The notes below the pieces were generated by a model. That model saw nothing but the letters and a program-made list of their open reading frames with translations, was not told the origin of the DNA and did no database searches. A DNA stretch of 64,000 nt from Owenweeksia sp965214115 (GTDB taxonomy: Bacteria > Bacteroidota > Bacteroidia > Flavobacteriales > Schleiferiaceae), in assembly GCA_965214115.1 (NCBI GenBank), contig CBDCAU010000006.1, forward strand, positions 115,577-179,576. Direction: 5' to 3'. Both the position numbers and the translations under genes were made by a program. Position 1 is the stretch's first letter; every line of letters begins with the position of its first letter. Shown piece by piece: positions 50,679-59,341 of this stretch.

Positions 50679-53669
50679 ATGTCCTTTTTCCAAAATTCCG
50701 TACTCAAGAAATACCTCGCCGCGCAAGACATACAAAGCGTGGATGCGGCCTATGAAAAATACACCGCCTACTTCCTCGACCCCGCCATCCAAAAGAACAT
50801 CCGCGAAAGCAAAGAAGAACAGTTTCAGGAAGGGTTTCTGCGGGAATTGTTCGTGAATATTTTGGGCTACACCATCAATCCCAACCCAAATTTTGACCTC
50901 ACCACCGAACTGAAAAATATAAAAGACACCAAAAAAACCGACGGCGCCATTTTGAAAAACGGCCACGCCCTCGCCGTCATCGAGCTGAAAGGAACCGATA
51001 CCAAGGATTTGGCCAAGGTGAACGACCAAGCTTTCAATTACAAAAACAACCAGCCCCACTGCGTTTACGTCATCACCAGCAATTTTGAAAAGCTGCGGTT
51101 CTTCATCCACAATGCGGTGGAACACGAGGAGTTCCAACTTTTCAATTTAGCCCGCGATCGCTTTGCGCTGCTGTGGCTATTCCTGCAAAAGGACAACCTG
51201 CTGACCGGCATCCCCGCCAAGGTGAAGGAGGAAAGCCTGCTGGAAGAGGAGAAAATCACCAAGCGGCTCTACGCCGATTATTCCGCCTTTAAAGAGGAAC
51301 TGTGGCAAGACGCCGTGCGGCAAAACCCGCAGCACGACCCGCTGCTGCTCTACAAAAAAAGCCAAAAACTGCTCGACCGTTTCCTCTTCATCTTCTTTGC
51401 GGAAGACAAGGGGCTGCTGCCTCCCAACAGCATCAGCGTCATCATCCGACAATGGGAAAAACTGAAGGAGCTGGACGAATACAAGCCGCTGTACGGCCGT
51501 TTCAAAAAGTATTTCGGCTATATGAACGAGGGGTTCAAAGGCACGCAGCACGAAATCCACGCCTACAACGGCGGGCTTTTTAAGACCGACGCACTGCTGG
51601 ACAGCCTGCTGATAGACGATGAACTGCTGCGCCGCCACAGCCTGCGCCTGACCAAGTACGACTTTGACGATGAAGTAGATACCAACATCCTCGGCCACAT
51701 CTTTGAGCACAGCCTGAACGACATCGAAAACGTGCGCGCGCGGCTGGCCGGCGAGGAAATCGACCCAAAGAAAACGAAGCGCAAAAAGGACGGCGTTTTT
51801 TACACGCCCAAGTACATCACCAAATACATCGTGGACAATACGGTGGGCCAACTGTGCGCGGCGAAAAAAGCGGAAATCGGCATCGACGATGAAGAATTTG
51901 CCAAAGAGCGCAAGGGCCGCCGCAAGGCCACCCTCCTAAAACTGGACGCCCAACTGAAGCAATACCGCCAGTGGCTGCTGCGGCTCACCATCTGCGACCC
52001 CGCCTGCGGCAGCGGCGCGTTCCTGAACCAAGCCCTCGAATTTTTGATGGCCGAGCACCGCTACGTGGACGAATTGGAAGCCCAGCTCATCGAGGGTTCC
52101 ATCGTGTTCCCCGACGTGGAAAAACACATTTTGGAACACAACCTTTTTGGCGTGGACATCAACGAGGAGAGCGTGGAGATTGCCCGCCTCTCGCTATGGC
52201 TGCGCACCGCGCAAAAGGGGCGCAAGCTGACCGCGCTGAGCGAAAACATCAAAGTGGGCAACTCGCTGATCGACGACCCCACCGTGGCCGGCGATTTGGC
52301 TTTTGATTGGGAAAAGGAATTTCCAAAAGTTTTTGTAGATGGAGGTTTTGATGTGGTGATTGGGAATCCGCCTTATGTTTTGTGCCAACCTTCAAATACG
52401 CCTGAAACGATTCTTGAATATTATAAATCTTTTGAAGTTGCCAGTTATAAAATTGATTTATTTCACCTGTTTTTTGAACGGTCAGTATTTCTCCTAAAGA
52501 AATCTGGGGCATTAGGTCTAATTACACCTAATACCTATTTGACTAATAAGTATATAAAACCGCTTAGAAATTTCCTACTCCAAAACATACGAATAAGTTC
52601 AATCGTCATACACGAAGAAACAGTTTTCCCTGATGCCAGCGTGGACGTTGCCACAATAATCGGGGTAAGAAGTGCCGACAGCACATATATTGAGTTTACA
52701 ACGAAAGTAGAAATTCTAAAGAGCAAAAGTTCCACAATTCAACATAATAACTGGATTGAGTTGGAGCAATGGCTAAATGAGGCCGACTTAGTTTTTAACT
52801 TAAAAAACTCACTGCTCTTTGAACAGAAGAACTGTATTCCTCTTGGTGATATTTGTGAGACTTATTTTGGCATTCAAGCATATGATAAATCTTCTTCCAC
52901 TTCCGACCAACCTTTGACAGTCGATTATCTGCCAATTATCAATGGTGGAGATGTTAATAGATATTCCTTCGCAAAATTTTCAAATTATTTCAATTATGTA
53001 AAAAAGAATATTAAAAGTGGAGGCTCGTGGGATGTGTACGCTCAAGACCGAATTGTAATTAGGCAAATTGGTAGATTCCCAATTGTTGGACTCTGCAAAA
53101 AAGAGATACTGACATCAAACACTTTGTATAATGTCTTTCCCAAGGAAGATTCAGAAATAAAATTACTTTTTCTGCTTGCCATTCTTAATTCTCAAATCAT
53201 AAAATCTTTTTGGGAATCAAACTACTCTGACAGCAAACTTCTATTTCCTAAAATAAAAGGTTATCAGTTAAAAGCAATCCCGATTGTAAAATGCAGCAAA
53301 GTTGAACAGGAATCACTTATAATTCTAACAAAAGAAATACTTGAAATAACCGAGGAATTAGATTCTTGCATCGAAACTTTTACAAACTTTCTTTTCCAAA
53401 AATTTAACATAAAATTGGTTAGCAAAAAACTCCAAAACTGGCCGGACTTGGATTTTGCAGATTTCCTGAAAGAACTGAAAAAGGCCAAAGTGCCCAAGCT
53501 GTCGCTGGCAGACGAGGCGGAATGGCTGGCGTATTTCAACCAACAGAAAACCGAAGCCGCCGCCCTGCAAAGCGAAATCGACCGCACCGACCGCGCCATC
53601 GACCAAAAAGTGTACGAACTCTACGGCCTCACCGAGGAAGAAATCGCGCTGGTGGAGAATTCCATATAA
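50679..53669 (+). CDS. Type IIG restriction-modification enzyme (nuclease-methyltransferase-specificity)
   Basis: 996 residues in one chain. N-terminal PD-(D/E)XK-type region with TDGAILKNGHALAVIELKGT (ELK near residue 103); a helical connector; GVFYTPKYITKYIVDNTVGQ (about residue 372), the N6-adenine methyltransferase motif I DPACGSG (about 440) and motif IV NPPY (about 562); then a target-recognition domain and a helical C-terminus (LSLADEAEWLAYFNQQK). The order is that of Eco57I/MmeI-like enzymes, which cut and methylate without a partner. Base composition changes sharply: about 52,370-53,430 is AT-rich and the flanks are GC-rich, so the recognition domain looks exchanged. Confidence 0.88.
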   Translation: MSFFQNSVLKKYLAAQDIQSVDAAYEKYTAYFLDPAIQKNIRESKEEQFQEGFLRELFVNILGYTINPNPNFDLTTELKNIKDTKKTDGAILKNGHALAVIELKGTDTKDLAKVNDQAFNYKNNQPHCVYVITSNFEKLRFFIHNAVEHEEFQLFNLARDRFALLWLFLQKDNLLTGIPAKVKEESLLEEEKITKRLYADYSAFKEELWQDAVRQNPQHDPLLLYKKSQKLLDRFLFIFFAEDKGLLPPNSISVIIRQWEKLKELDEYKPLYGRFKKYFGYMNEGFKGTQHEIHAYNGGLFKTDALLDSLLIDDELLRRHSLRLTKYDFDDEVDTNILGHIFEHSLNDIENVRARLAGEEIDPKKTKRKKDGVFYTPKYITKYIVDNTVGQLCAAKKAEIGIDDEEFAKERKGRRKATLLKLDAQLKQYRQWLLRLTICDPACGSGAFLNQALEFLMAEHRYVDELEAQLIEGSIVFPDVEKHILEHNLFGVDINEESVEIARLSLWLRTAQKGRKLTALSENIKVGNSLIDDPTVAGDLAFDWEKEFPKVFVDGGFDVVIGNPPYVLCQPSNTPETILEYYKSFEVASYKIDLFHLFFERSVFLLKKSGALGLITPNTYLTNKYIKPLRNFLLQNIRISSIVIHEETVFPDASVDVATIIGVRSADSTYIEFTTKVEILKSKSSTIQHNNWIELEQWLNEADLVFNLKNSLLFEQKNCIPLGDICETYFGIQAYDKSSSTSDQPLTVDYLPIINGGDVNRYSFAKFSNYFNYVKKNIKSGGSWDVYAQDRIVIRQIGRFPIVGLCKKEILTSNTLYNVFPKEDSEIKLLFLLAILNSQIIKSFWESNYSDSKLLFPKIKGYQLKAIPIVKCSKVEQESLIILTKEILEITEELDSCIETFTNFLFQKFNIKLVSKKLQNWPDLDFADFLKELKKAKVPKLSLADEAEWLAYFNQQKTEAAALQSEIDRTDRAIDQKVYELYGLTEEEIALVENSI

Positions 53670-53804
53670 AGGCGCGCGGGGTTTTCGCCCCACATTTTTG
53701 AAATCCCGTAAAAGGTTGAAATGAAGTAATTTACAAGCGAAGGTGGCCGTTCCTTTCCCTCTGCCGCGCGGCCTTGCGCCATTTCTTTGGGTCCGTCAAG
53801 AGGA

Positions 53805-54188
53805 TTACCAAAGAATCTCCACCTCGTATTTTGGGATATCGCCGTCCTTGGTGATGAGGGTCAGGTTTTCGGCTTGGGCCTGTGCGATCAGGATGCGGTC
53901 GAAGGGGTCGCGGTGGTGGAAGGGGAGGTTGGCCATTTTTAAAACTTGAGGGGTTGAGATGGCAATCTTTTGATAGCCAGTTTCATCCACCCACTTAAAA
54001 AACTGCGGTAAATCAGTCTTTAAATCCAAACGGTTGATAGCGTGTTTAATTCCTATTTCCCAGATGGACGCGGTACTTACAAAACATTGGTTGTCAGTAT
54101 TCTTTATGGAAATTTTGGCCTTTTTGGATAATTTATGAGGCTCAAGAATCGACCAAACCAAAGTATGTGTGTCCAATAAATATCTCAC
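53805..54188 (-). CDS. PIN-domain toxin (VapC type)
   Basis: 127 residues from GTG 54188, which overlaps the antitoxin stop by one base (TAGTG). PIN motifs: YLLDTHTLVW (D6), ASIWEIGIK (E44 region), DPFDRILIAQA (acidic pair) and TLITKDGDIPKY. PIN toxins cut RNA, often initiator tRNA, 23S rRNA or other tRNAs. Paired with the DUF2281 gene immediately upstream in the operon. Confidence 0.9.
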   Translation of the reverse strand: MRYLLDTHTLVWSILEPHKLSKKAKISIKNTDNQCFVSTASIWEIGIKHAINRLDLKTDLPQFFKWVDETGYQKIAISTPQVLKMANLPFHHRDPFDRILIAQAQAENLTLITKDGDIPKYEVEILW

Positions 54189-54400
54189 TACATATATTCT
54201 TCCATCCCCGGAATGGGGTCGTCAAAATTGTCTTTCATTTTCCCCATACCTTTTCCCAGTCCCAGTGGGCGTTCTTTCTTGGCTTTGGGAGTTTTAGAAG
54301 AGGTCATTTTTACTTCGAGTTTTTCCATAAATTCCAAAACTTGGCGCTGCAATTCCAGCGGCATCGTGGCGGCTTTGTTATAAATATCGAGAGCAATCAT
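54188..54400 (-). CDS. Antitoxin, DUF2281 family
   Basis: 70 residues (MIALDIYNKAATMPLELQRQ, VLEFMEKLEVKMTSSKTPKA, a basic stretch, then DNFDDPIPGMEEYM). DUF2281 proteins are the common partners of PIN toxins. The C-terminal acidic segment is the likely toxin-blocking part. A promoter TTG-N19-TACCTTTG ends 4 nt before the ATG, so the transcript should start at or next to the start codon (see findings). Near-duplicate of the next gene. Confidence 0.88.
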   Translation of the reverse strand: MIALDIYNKAATMPLELQRQVLEFMEKLEVKMTSSKTPKAKKERPLGLGKGMGKMKDNFDDPIPGMEEYM

Positions 54401-54404
54401 TTTT

Positions 54405-54434
54405 CAAAGGTAAAAATTAAGGAGTGGGTGTCAA
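54405..54434 (-). promoter_or_regulatory. Promoter TTG-N19-TACCTTTG of the VapBC pair
   Basis: Minus strand: TTG at 54432-54434, TACCTTTG at 54405-54412, exactly 19 nt apart. Only AAAA separates the -7 box from the ATG at 54398-54400. Confidence 0.75.
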
Positions 54435-54446
54435 GTAGATAATCCA

Positions 54447-54659
54447 CTACATATATTCTTCCATCCCCGGAATCGGGTCGTCAAAATTGTCTTTCATTTT
54501 GCCCCAACCTTTCCCAATACCCAACGGCCGTTGTTTCGGTTTTTCCGGTTTCTTTTTAGCAATGGTTTTCGCTTCCAATTTCTCTACTAATTCCAGAACT
54601 TGGCGCTGTAATTCCAATGGTAGCTTGGCAGCCTTATTATAAATTTTGAGTGCAATCAT
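54447..54659 (-). CDS. Orphan antitoxin, DUF2281 family (second copy)
   Basis: 70 residues, 259 bp upstream of and largely identical to the VapB-like gene at 54188-54400 (MIALKIYNKAAKLPLELQRQ ... DNFDDPIPGMEEYM). No toxin gene follows it before the next antitoxin copy. It has the same -7 box TACCTTTG (54664-54671) 4 nt before its ATG, but no TTG at -33. Most likely arose by tandem duplication of the antitoxin; it may add antitoxin or be free to neutralise an unlinked toxin. Confidence 0.82.
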   Translation of the reverse strand: MIALKIYNKAAKLPLELQRQVLELVEKLEAKTIAKKKPEKPKQRPLGIGKGWGKMKDNFDDPIPGMEEYM

Positions 54660-54689
54660 TTTTCAAAGGTAAAATAATAGGAGGGGTAA

Positions 54690-54812
54690 TTTTCAGTCCG
54701 TTTTAGTGCCGTTCCTTCGGAACTCATTCAAACACTTTTTGACTTTTAACCCGAATCTTACGATTGGGGCTATCAATATGGCGTCCCGTTGGGACTGTAA
54801 AAAATGAAAGTG
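54690..54812. repeat. Palindromic repeats in the dnaK-antitoxin spacer
   Basis: GTGCCGTTCCTTCGGAACTCA (near 54708) and GGCGTCCCGTTGGGACTGTA (near 54780) are two short inverted repeats of the type seen elsewhere in the window. The rest of 54660-55048 holds no gene. Confidence 0.6.
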
Positions 54813-54886
54813 ATTTTTGGCCTTTTTCGAATTTTATCTAATAAAAATTTCCGTCCCACATAACACACAAGCAACTCACGAGTCTA

Positions 54887-54941
54887 AACCCCCCTTGCCG
54901 TGCATCGTAGCCGATACGGCACACGGTGGGGGATTGGGGGC
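54887..54941. repeat. AACCCCCC...GGGGG palindromic element
   Basis: AACCCCCCTTGCCGTGCATC, a GTAGCCGATAC centre, GGCACACGGTGGGGGATTGG GGGCTTT: complementary ends and a central GCCGTG/CACGG stem. Related to 28904-28932 and to the element inside nnrD. Confidence 0.6.
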
Positions 54942-54954
54942 TTTTGACGCAAAG

Positions 54955-54990
54955 AAAAACCCCACCGGATTTCTCCAACGGGGTTTGTCA
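54955..54990 (-). terminator. dnaK terminator
   Basis: Leftward strand: AAACCCCGTTGGA, a short loop, TCCGGTGGGGTTTTTC, about 60 nt after the dnaK stop. Confidence 0.8.
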
Positions 54991-55048
54991 ATTTATAAAA
55001 GATTCTTTGAGAAGTGCGGTTGCCACGCTCAGACTAACAACCGACAAC

Positions 55049-56974
55049 TTATTTCTTCTCTTCCTCCACTTCCTCGTACTCCACGTCGGTAACATCTTCG
55101 GCACTTCCGCCTTCCGCTCCAGCCGCCGCGCCGTCAGTGGGCTGGCCATTCGCTCCGGCCGCGCCGCCGTCTTGCTGCGCTTTGTACATTTCTTCGGAAG
55201 CGGCTTTCCACGCCTCGTTGATTTTCTCCATCGCCGCGTCGATCGCCGCCACGTCTTGGCTTTGGTGCGCGGTTTTCAGCTCGGTCAGCGCGTTTTCGAT
55301 CGGCTCTTTTTTGTCGGCCGAAAGTTTGTCGCCAAATTCTTTGAGCTGTTTTTCCGTTTGGAAAACCATCGAATCCGCTGCGTTCAGTTTATCCACTTTT
55401 TCGCGAGCTTCCTTGTCGGCGTCGGCGTTGGCCTCCGCTTCTTGGCGCATCTTTTCGATTTCGTCTTTGCTCAATCCAGACGAAGCCTCGATACGGATAC
55501 TCTGTTCTTTACCAGTAGCTTTATCCTTCGCGCTCACGTTCAAAATACCGTTTGCGTCAATATCAAAAGTTACCTCGATTTGCGGCGTACCGCGCGGTGC
55601 GGGCGGGATTCCATCCAAATGAAAACGGCCAATCGTTTTGTTGCCGCTCGCCATCGGGCGCTCGCCTTGCAGCACGTGAATTTCCACGCTAGGCTGGTTG
55701 TCGCTTGCCGTTGAGAACGTTTCGGTTTTCTTGGTCGGGATGGTGGTGTTTGCTTCGATGAGCTTAGTCATCACGCTGCCCATTGTCTCGATTCCCAAAG
55801 AAAGCGGGGTAACGTCCAAAAGCAGCACGTCCTTCACGTCGCCCGCCAAAACGCCGCCTTGGATGGCCGCGCCCAGCGCTACCACTTCGTCAGGGTTCAC
55901 ACCTTTAGAAGGTTCTTTTTTGAAGAAATCCTTCACGCCTTCTTGGATGGCGGGAATCCGCGTGGAACCGCCCACCAAAATCACTTCGTCAATATCCGAA
56001 ACCGAAAGTCCGGCTTGCTTCAATGCAGCGCGGCAAGGCTCGATGGTGCGTTTCACCAAATCGTCCACCAGCTTTTCAAATTCGCTGCGGCTCAGTTTGC
56101 GCACCAAGTGCTTGGGGCCGCTGGCCGTCGCCGTGATGTACGGCAAGTTGATTTCCGTAGAGGTAGAAGACGACAATTCGATTTTGGCTTTTTCCGCCGC
56201 TTCCTTCAAGCGCTGCAACGCCATCGGGTCTTTTTTCAAATCGATGTCCTCGTCTTTTTTAAATTCAGCCGCCAGCCAGTCGATGATTTTTTGATCGAAA
56301 TCATCACCGCCAAGGTGCGTATCACCGTCGGTGGATTTTACTTCAAAAACACCGTCGGCCAATTCCAAAACGGAAACGTCGTGCGTACCGCCACCGCAGT
56401 CAAACACTACGATTTTCTGCTCTTTGTCTTTTTTGTCGATGCCGTACGCGAGAGAAGCCGCCGTCGGCTCGTTGATGATGCGGCGCACTTTCAGGCCGGC
56501 GATTTCGCCAGCCTCTTTGGTGGCTTGGCGCTGCGAATCATTAAAATAAGCGGGCACAGTAATCACCGCTTCGCTTACGTCCGTTCCCAGATAATCTTCG
56601 GCGGTTTTCTTCATTTTTTGAAGCACCATCGCGGAGATTTCCTGCGGGGTGTATTTGCGCCCATCGATTTCCACGCGCGGCGTGTTGTTCTCGCCTTTCA
56701 CCACTTTATAAGGTACGCGCTCGGCTTCATTCGCCACTTCGGCGAAAGATTCTCCCATAAATCTCTTGATAGAAGAAATGGTCTTTTCCGGATTCGTAAT
56801 CGCCTGACGTTTAGCAGGGTCGCCCACTTTGCGCTCGCCGCCTTCCACAAAAGCCACGATGGACGGGGTCGTCCGTTTTCCTTCACTGTTTGGGATTACC
56901 ACCGGCTCGTTGCCTTCCATTACGGCCACGCAAGAGTTGGTGGTGCCCAAGTCAATTCCTATGATTTTTCCCAT
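55049..56974 (-). CDS. dnaK: Chaperone DnaK (Hsp70)
   Basis: 641 residues, full length. ATPase domain from MGKIIGIDLGTTNSCVAVME through FDCGGGTHDVSVLELADGVF (standard GGGTFDVS has F changed to H) and ILVGGSTRIPAIQEGVKDFF; substrate-binding domain with TPLSLGIETMGSVMTKLIEA; the helical lid, and the end VTDVEYEEVEEEKK typical of non-proteobacterial DnaK. No grpE or dnaJ next to it. Leftward gene with its own terminator. Confidence 0.97.
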   Translation of the reverse strand: MGKIIGIDLGTTNSCVAVMEGNEPVVIPNSEGKRTTPSIVAFVEGGERKVGDPAKRQAITNPEKTISSIKRFMGESFAEVANEAERVPYKVVKGENNTPRVEIDGRKYTPQEISAMVLQKMKKTAEDYLGTDVSEAVITVPAYFNDSQRQATKEAGEIAGLKVRRIINEPTAASLAYGIDKKDKEQKIVVFDCGGGTHDVSVLELADGVFEVKSTDGDTHLGGDDFDQKIIDWLAAEFKKDEDIDLKKDPMALQRLKEAAEKAKIELSSSTSTEINLPYITATASGPKHLVRKLSRSEFEKLVDDLVKRTIEPCRAALKQAGLSVSDIDEVILVGGSTRIPAIQEGVKDFFKKEPSKGVNPDEVVALGAAIQGGVLAGDVKDVLLLDVTPLSLGIETMGSVMTKLIEANTTIPTKKTETFSTASDNQPSVEIHVLQGERPMASGNKTIGRFHLDGIPPAPRGTPQIEVTFDIDANGILNVSAKDKATGKEQSIRIEASSGLSKDEIEKMRQEAEANADADKEAREKVDKLNAADSMVFQTEKQLKEFGDKLSADKKEPIENALTELKTAHQSQDVAAIDAAMEKINEAWKAASEEMYKAQQDGGAAGANGQPTDGAAAGAEGGSAEDVTDVEYEEVEEEKK

Positions 56975-57053
56975 TGTATAAATGTTTTGGTTTTTAAAGA
57001 TTTCTTTATTTCCGGTTCGGGATTGTCAATCAATATGCCAGCGGATTTCACAA

Positions 57054-57086
57054 AAAAATCCTGACCAAAATGGCAGGATTTTTAAA
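57054..57086. terminator. Hairpin between DUF4249 gene and dnaK
   Basis: AAAATCCTG ... CAGGATTTTT with a TTT-rich arm on each side. In the leftward direction it follows the DUF4249 stop by about 60 nt and should end that transcript. Confidence 0.75.
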
Positions 57087-57147
57087 ATTTTACGGGAAAA
57101 TGAAAAGATAGTTTGTGCCTATCTGTCAGATTTGGGGTGTCGCGGAT

Positions 57148-58269
57148 TTAATTGACCACCACCTTTTCACGCCGATCGCCGACCACCTCGCAGGTGCAAG
57201 TGTCGCCAGCGGAGGCGATGGCGAAGCGCAACGGGCACAGCGGGCTGCTCAGGAAAAATTTGTTTTCCAAACCGTTGGTGCCGCGGGTAAGAATCACGTT
57301 GTCGATACTGACGCTGGTGCGGGACGAAAAAAGCCCGATGCCGTTTTCCACGCCGGGGAATTCGGGCCGTGTTTGCGCCACGCCGCTCAGGGGCTGGTTC
57401 AGCTCGGCGTAGCGCAGCAAATCTTCGCCACCCGCATAAATCACCACCCGCATATTTTTGAAAAACCGCAAAAAGCCCGGCTTTTCATCCAGCTTGCCGG
57501 CTATCTTATCATAAAATCCCGAGGCATCGGTGACGGCCGAAATTTTATCCGGCGCGCCGCTCGGGGCCTCGCGGGTTTCATAATCCAGTTTGATGGTGAT
57601 TTCGGGACCCAGTTTCTTGGTGGCCTCTTCATAATCCTGATAGGTGAAAAACACGTCTATTTCATATACCACGGCATTGGTACTGGGGCGCCATTCTATG
57701 GTGCCGCCAAATTCCGGCGGCGTAGAAGTAGAGCCAATCTGCCGCGGCTGGACAAACCGGAAACCCTGCTGCGGACTGCCGGGCGTGGCCCCCAAGATGT
57801 TCGGGCCTACCAAGTCGGTTTCGCTGGTAACGTCGGGGCTGCCATCCATTTTTTTGATTACTAGGCGATAGCGGCGATCTTCATTCAATTCTTCATTTAC
57901 GCGATATAAATAATGTCCTTGGGTGGTAAACGGGCCATTGTCGTTCAGGGGCAGTTGCGCGGTGTCGGTGATAGAGAAAGTATTCATCAGCTCCCCCGTA
58001 GTCCCGTTGTCGTTGATGGCGTATTCTTCCAAAAAAACCGCGATTTCATCCAAATCGTAATACAGTGAATCCGGATTGTCGAAGGAGGCACTGGCCGGCG
58101 CATTGCCCAGCCAACTACGCTGGATGCGGATGAGATTGTTGGCGCCCCGTTTGGCGTCCAAAAGGCCATATACGGCCGTTACGTCCTCTTTTTCCCCGTT
58201 TACCGAGAAATCGTTTTCACACGAAAAAAGCAACACCCCCAAAAAACCGAAAAGCAAAAATTTTTTCAT
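57148..58269 (-). CDS. DUF4249 lipoprotein
   Basis: 373 residues from ATG 58269; the frame continues upstream to 58611 but there it is antisense to panB. Lipoprotein signal with cysteine 17 (GVLLFSCENDF), then a beta-rich domain with VYGLLDAKRGANNLIRIQRS, FRFVQPRQIGSTSTPPEFGG and VVYEIDVFFTYQDY. DUF4249 proteins are outer-membrane lipoproteins often encoded beside TonB-dependent receptors; no receptor is next to it here. Confidence 0.82.
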   Translation of the reverse strand: MKKFLLFGFLGVLLFSCENDFSVNGEKEDVTAVYGLLDAKRGANNLIRIQRSWLGNAPASASFDNPDSLYYDLDEIAVFLEEYAINDNGTTGELMNTFSITDTAQLPLNDNGPFTTQGHYLYRVNEELNEDRRYRLVIKKMDGSPDVTSETDLVGPNILGATPGSPQQGFRFVQPRQIGSTSTPPEFGGTIEWRPSTNAVVYEIDVFFTYQDYEEATKKLGPEITIKLDYETREAPSGAPDKISAVTDASGFYDKIAGKLDEKPGFLRFFKNMRVVIYAGGEDLLRYAELNQPLSGVAQTRPEFPGVENGIGLFSSRTSVSIDNVILTRGTNGLENKFFLSSPLCPLRFAIASAGDTCTCEVVGDRREKVVVN

Positions 58270-58357
58270 CGTAAGAAATTGAAAGATTTTGATTGGGACG
58301 GTCTTCTCTCCCCAAAGTGGCCTCAAAAAGAAATACGCCCCATCGGCGGCAAAAGTA

Positions 58358-58365
58358 TAATTTTG
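58358..58365 (+). promoter_or_regulatory. -7 box (TAATTTTG) for panB
   Basis: TAATTTTG, 21 nt before the panB ATG. No TTG at -33 spacing, so the match is partial. Confidence 0.5.
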
Positions 58366-58386
58366 ACGCTCATTTTTTATAAAAAT

Positions 58387-59205
58387 ATGTCCACGGCAAA
58401 ATCCGACTTCAAAAAAGTAACCACCGAGAGCGTGCAGGAAATGAAACGGCGGGGCGAGAAAATCTCGATGTTGACGGCTTACGATTTCACCTTGGCTAAA
58501 ATCATCGACGATGCGGGCATCGACGTGATCTTGGTGGGCGACTCCGCCAGCAACGTGATGGCCGGCCACGAAACCACCTTGCCCATCACCCTCGACCAAA
58601 TGATTTACCACGCCAGCTCCGTGGTGCGGGCAGTGAAGCGCGCCTTAGTGGTGGTGGATTTACCGTTTGGCAGTTATCAGGGAAACTCCAAGGAAGCCTT
58701 GGTCTCTTCCATCAAAATAATGAAGGAAAGCGGCGCCCACGCCGTGAAAATGGAAGGCGGCGTGGAAATTATCGAATCCGTGGAGCGTATTTTGACGGCG
58801 GGCATCCCCGTGATGGGCCACCTCGGACTGACTCCGCAAAGCATCTACAAATTCGGCACTTACACGGTGCGCGCCAAGGAAGAAGAAGAAGCGGGAAAAT
58901 TGCTGGAAGACGCTGAGAAGCTGGAACAAGCGGGCTGTTTTGCTTTGGTGCTGGAAAAAATTCCGGCGGCCTTGGCGGAAAAGGTGGCGGGGAAAGTTTC
59001 GGTTCCCGTCATCGGCATCGGCGCGGGCGGCGGCGTGGACGGCCAAGTGCTAGTGCTGCACGATCTGCTGGGGATGACCCACGAGTTCCACCCGCGTTTT
59101 TTGCGGCGTTACCTCAATCTTTTTGGCGATATAAAAGGCGCGGTGCAGCATTATATAGAAGACGTGAAATCGCAGGATTTCCCGAACGAAAAGGAGCAGT
59201 ATTGA
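58387..59205 (+). CDS. panB: 3-methyl-2-oxobutanoate hydroxymethyltransferase
   Basis: 272 residues from ATG 58387; 36 upstream codons in frame are non-conserved. Family signatures: KISMLTAYDFTLAKIIDDAG, VILVGDSASNVMAGHETTLP (Asp and Glu of the metal and substrate site), VRAVKRALVVVDLPFGSYQG, HLGLTPQSIYKFGTYTVRAK and IGIGAGGGVDGQVLVLHDLL. First step of pantothenate synthesis, complementing coaE in CoA synthesis elsewhere in the window. Confidence 0.96.
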   Translation: MSTAKSDFKKVTTESVQEMKRRGEKISMLTAYDFTLAKIIDDAGIDVILVGDSASNVMAGHETTLPITLDQMIYHASSVVRAVKRALVVVDLPFGSYQGNSKEALVSSIKIMKESGAHAVKMEGGVEIIESVERILTAGIPVMGHLGLTPQSIYKFGTYTVRAKEEEEAGKLLEDAEKLEQAGCFALVLEKIPAALAEKVAGKVSVPVIGIGAGGGVDGQVLVLHDLLGMTHEFHPRFLRRYLNLFGDIKGAVQHYIEDVKSQDFPNEKEQY

Positions 59206-59341
59206 TGGGGTTGTTTTGTGATTTCTAAAAATAACCCGCGCCAACCGCCGTGTTTAGCTCGGCATTCACATTTCCCTGTTGATTTTCTTTTTCAAAAAAA
59301 GTCCCGCCCGTATTTTTCTTGGCGATTTTTACAAAATAGAA

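Noticed and set aside
55859..57064. 401-aa open frame antisense to dnaK
   Set aside because: It lies entirely opposite a conserved gene, is rich in H, F and R as expected of an antisense shadow of GC-rich coding sequence, and has no family signature.
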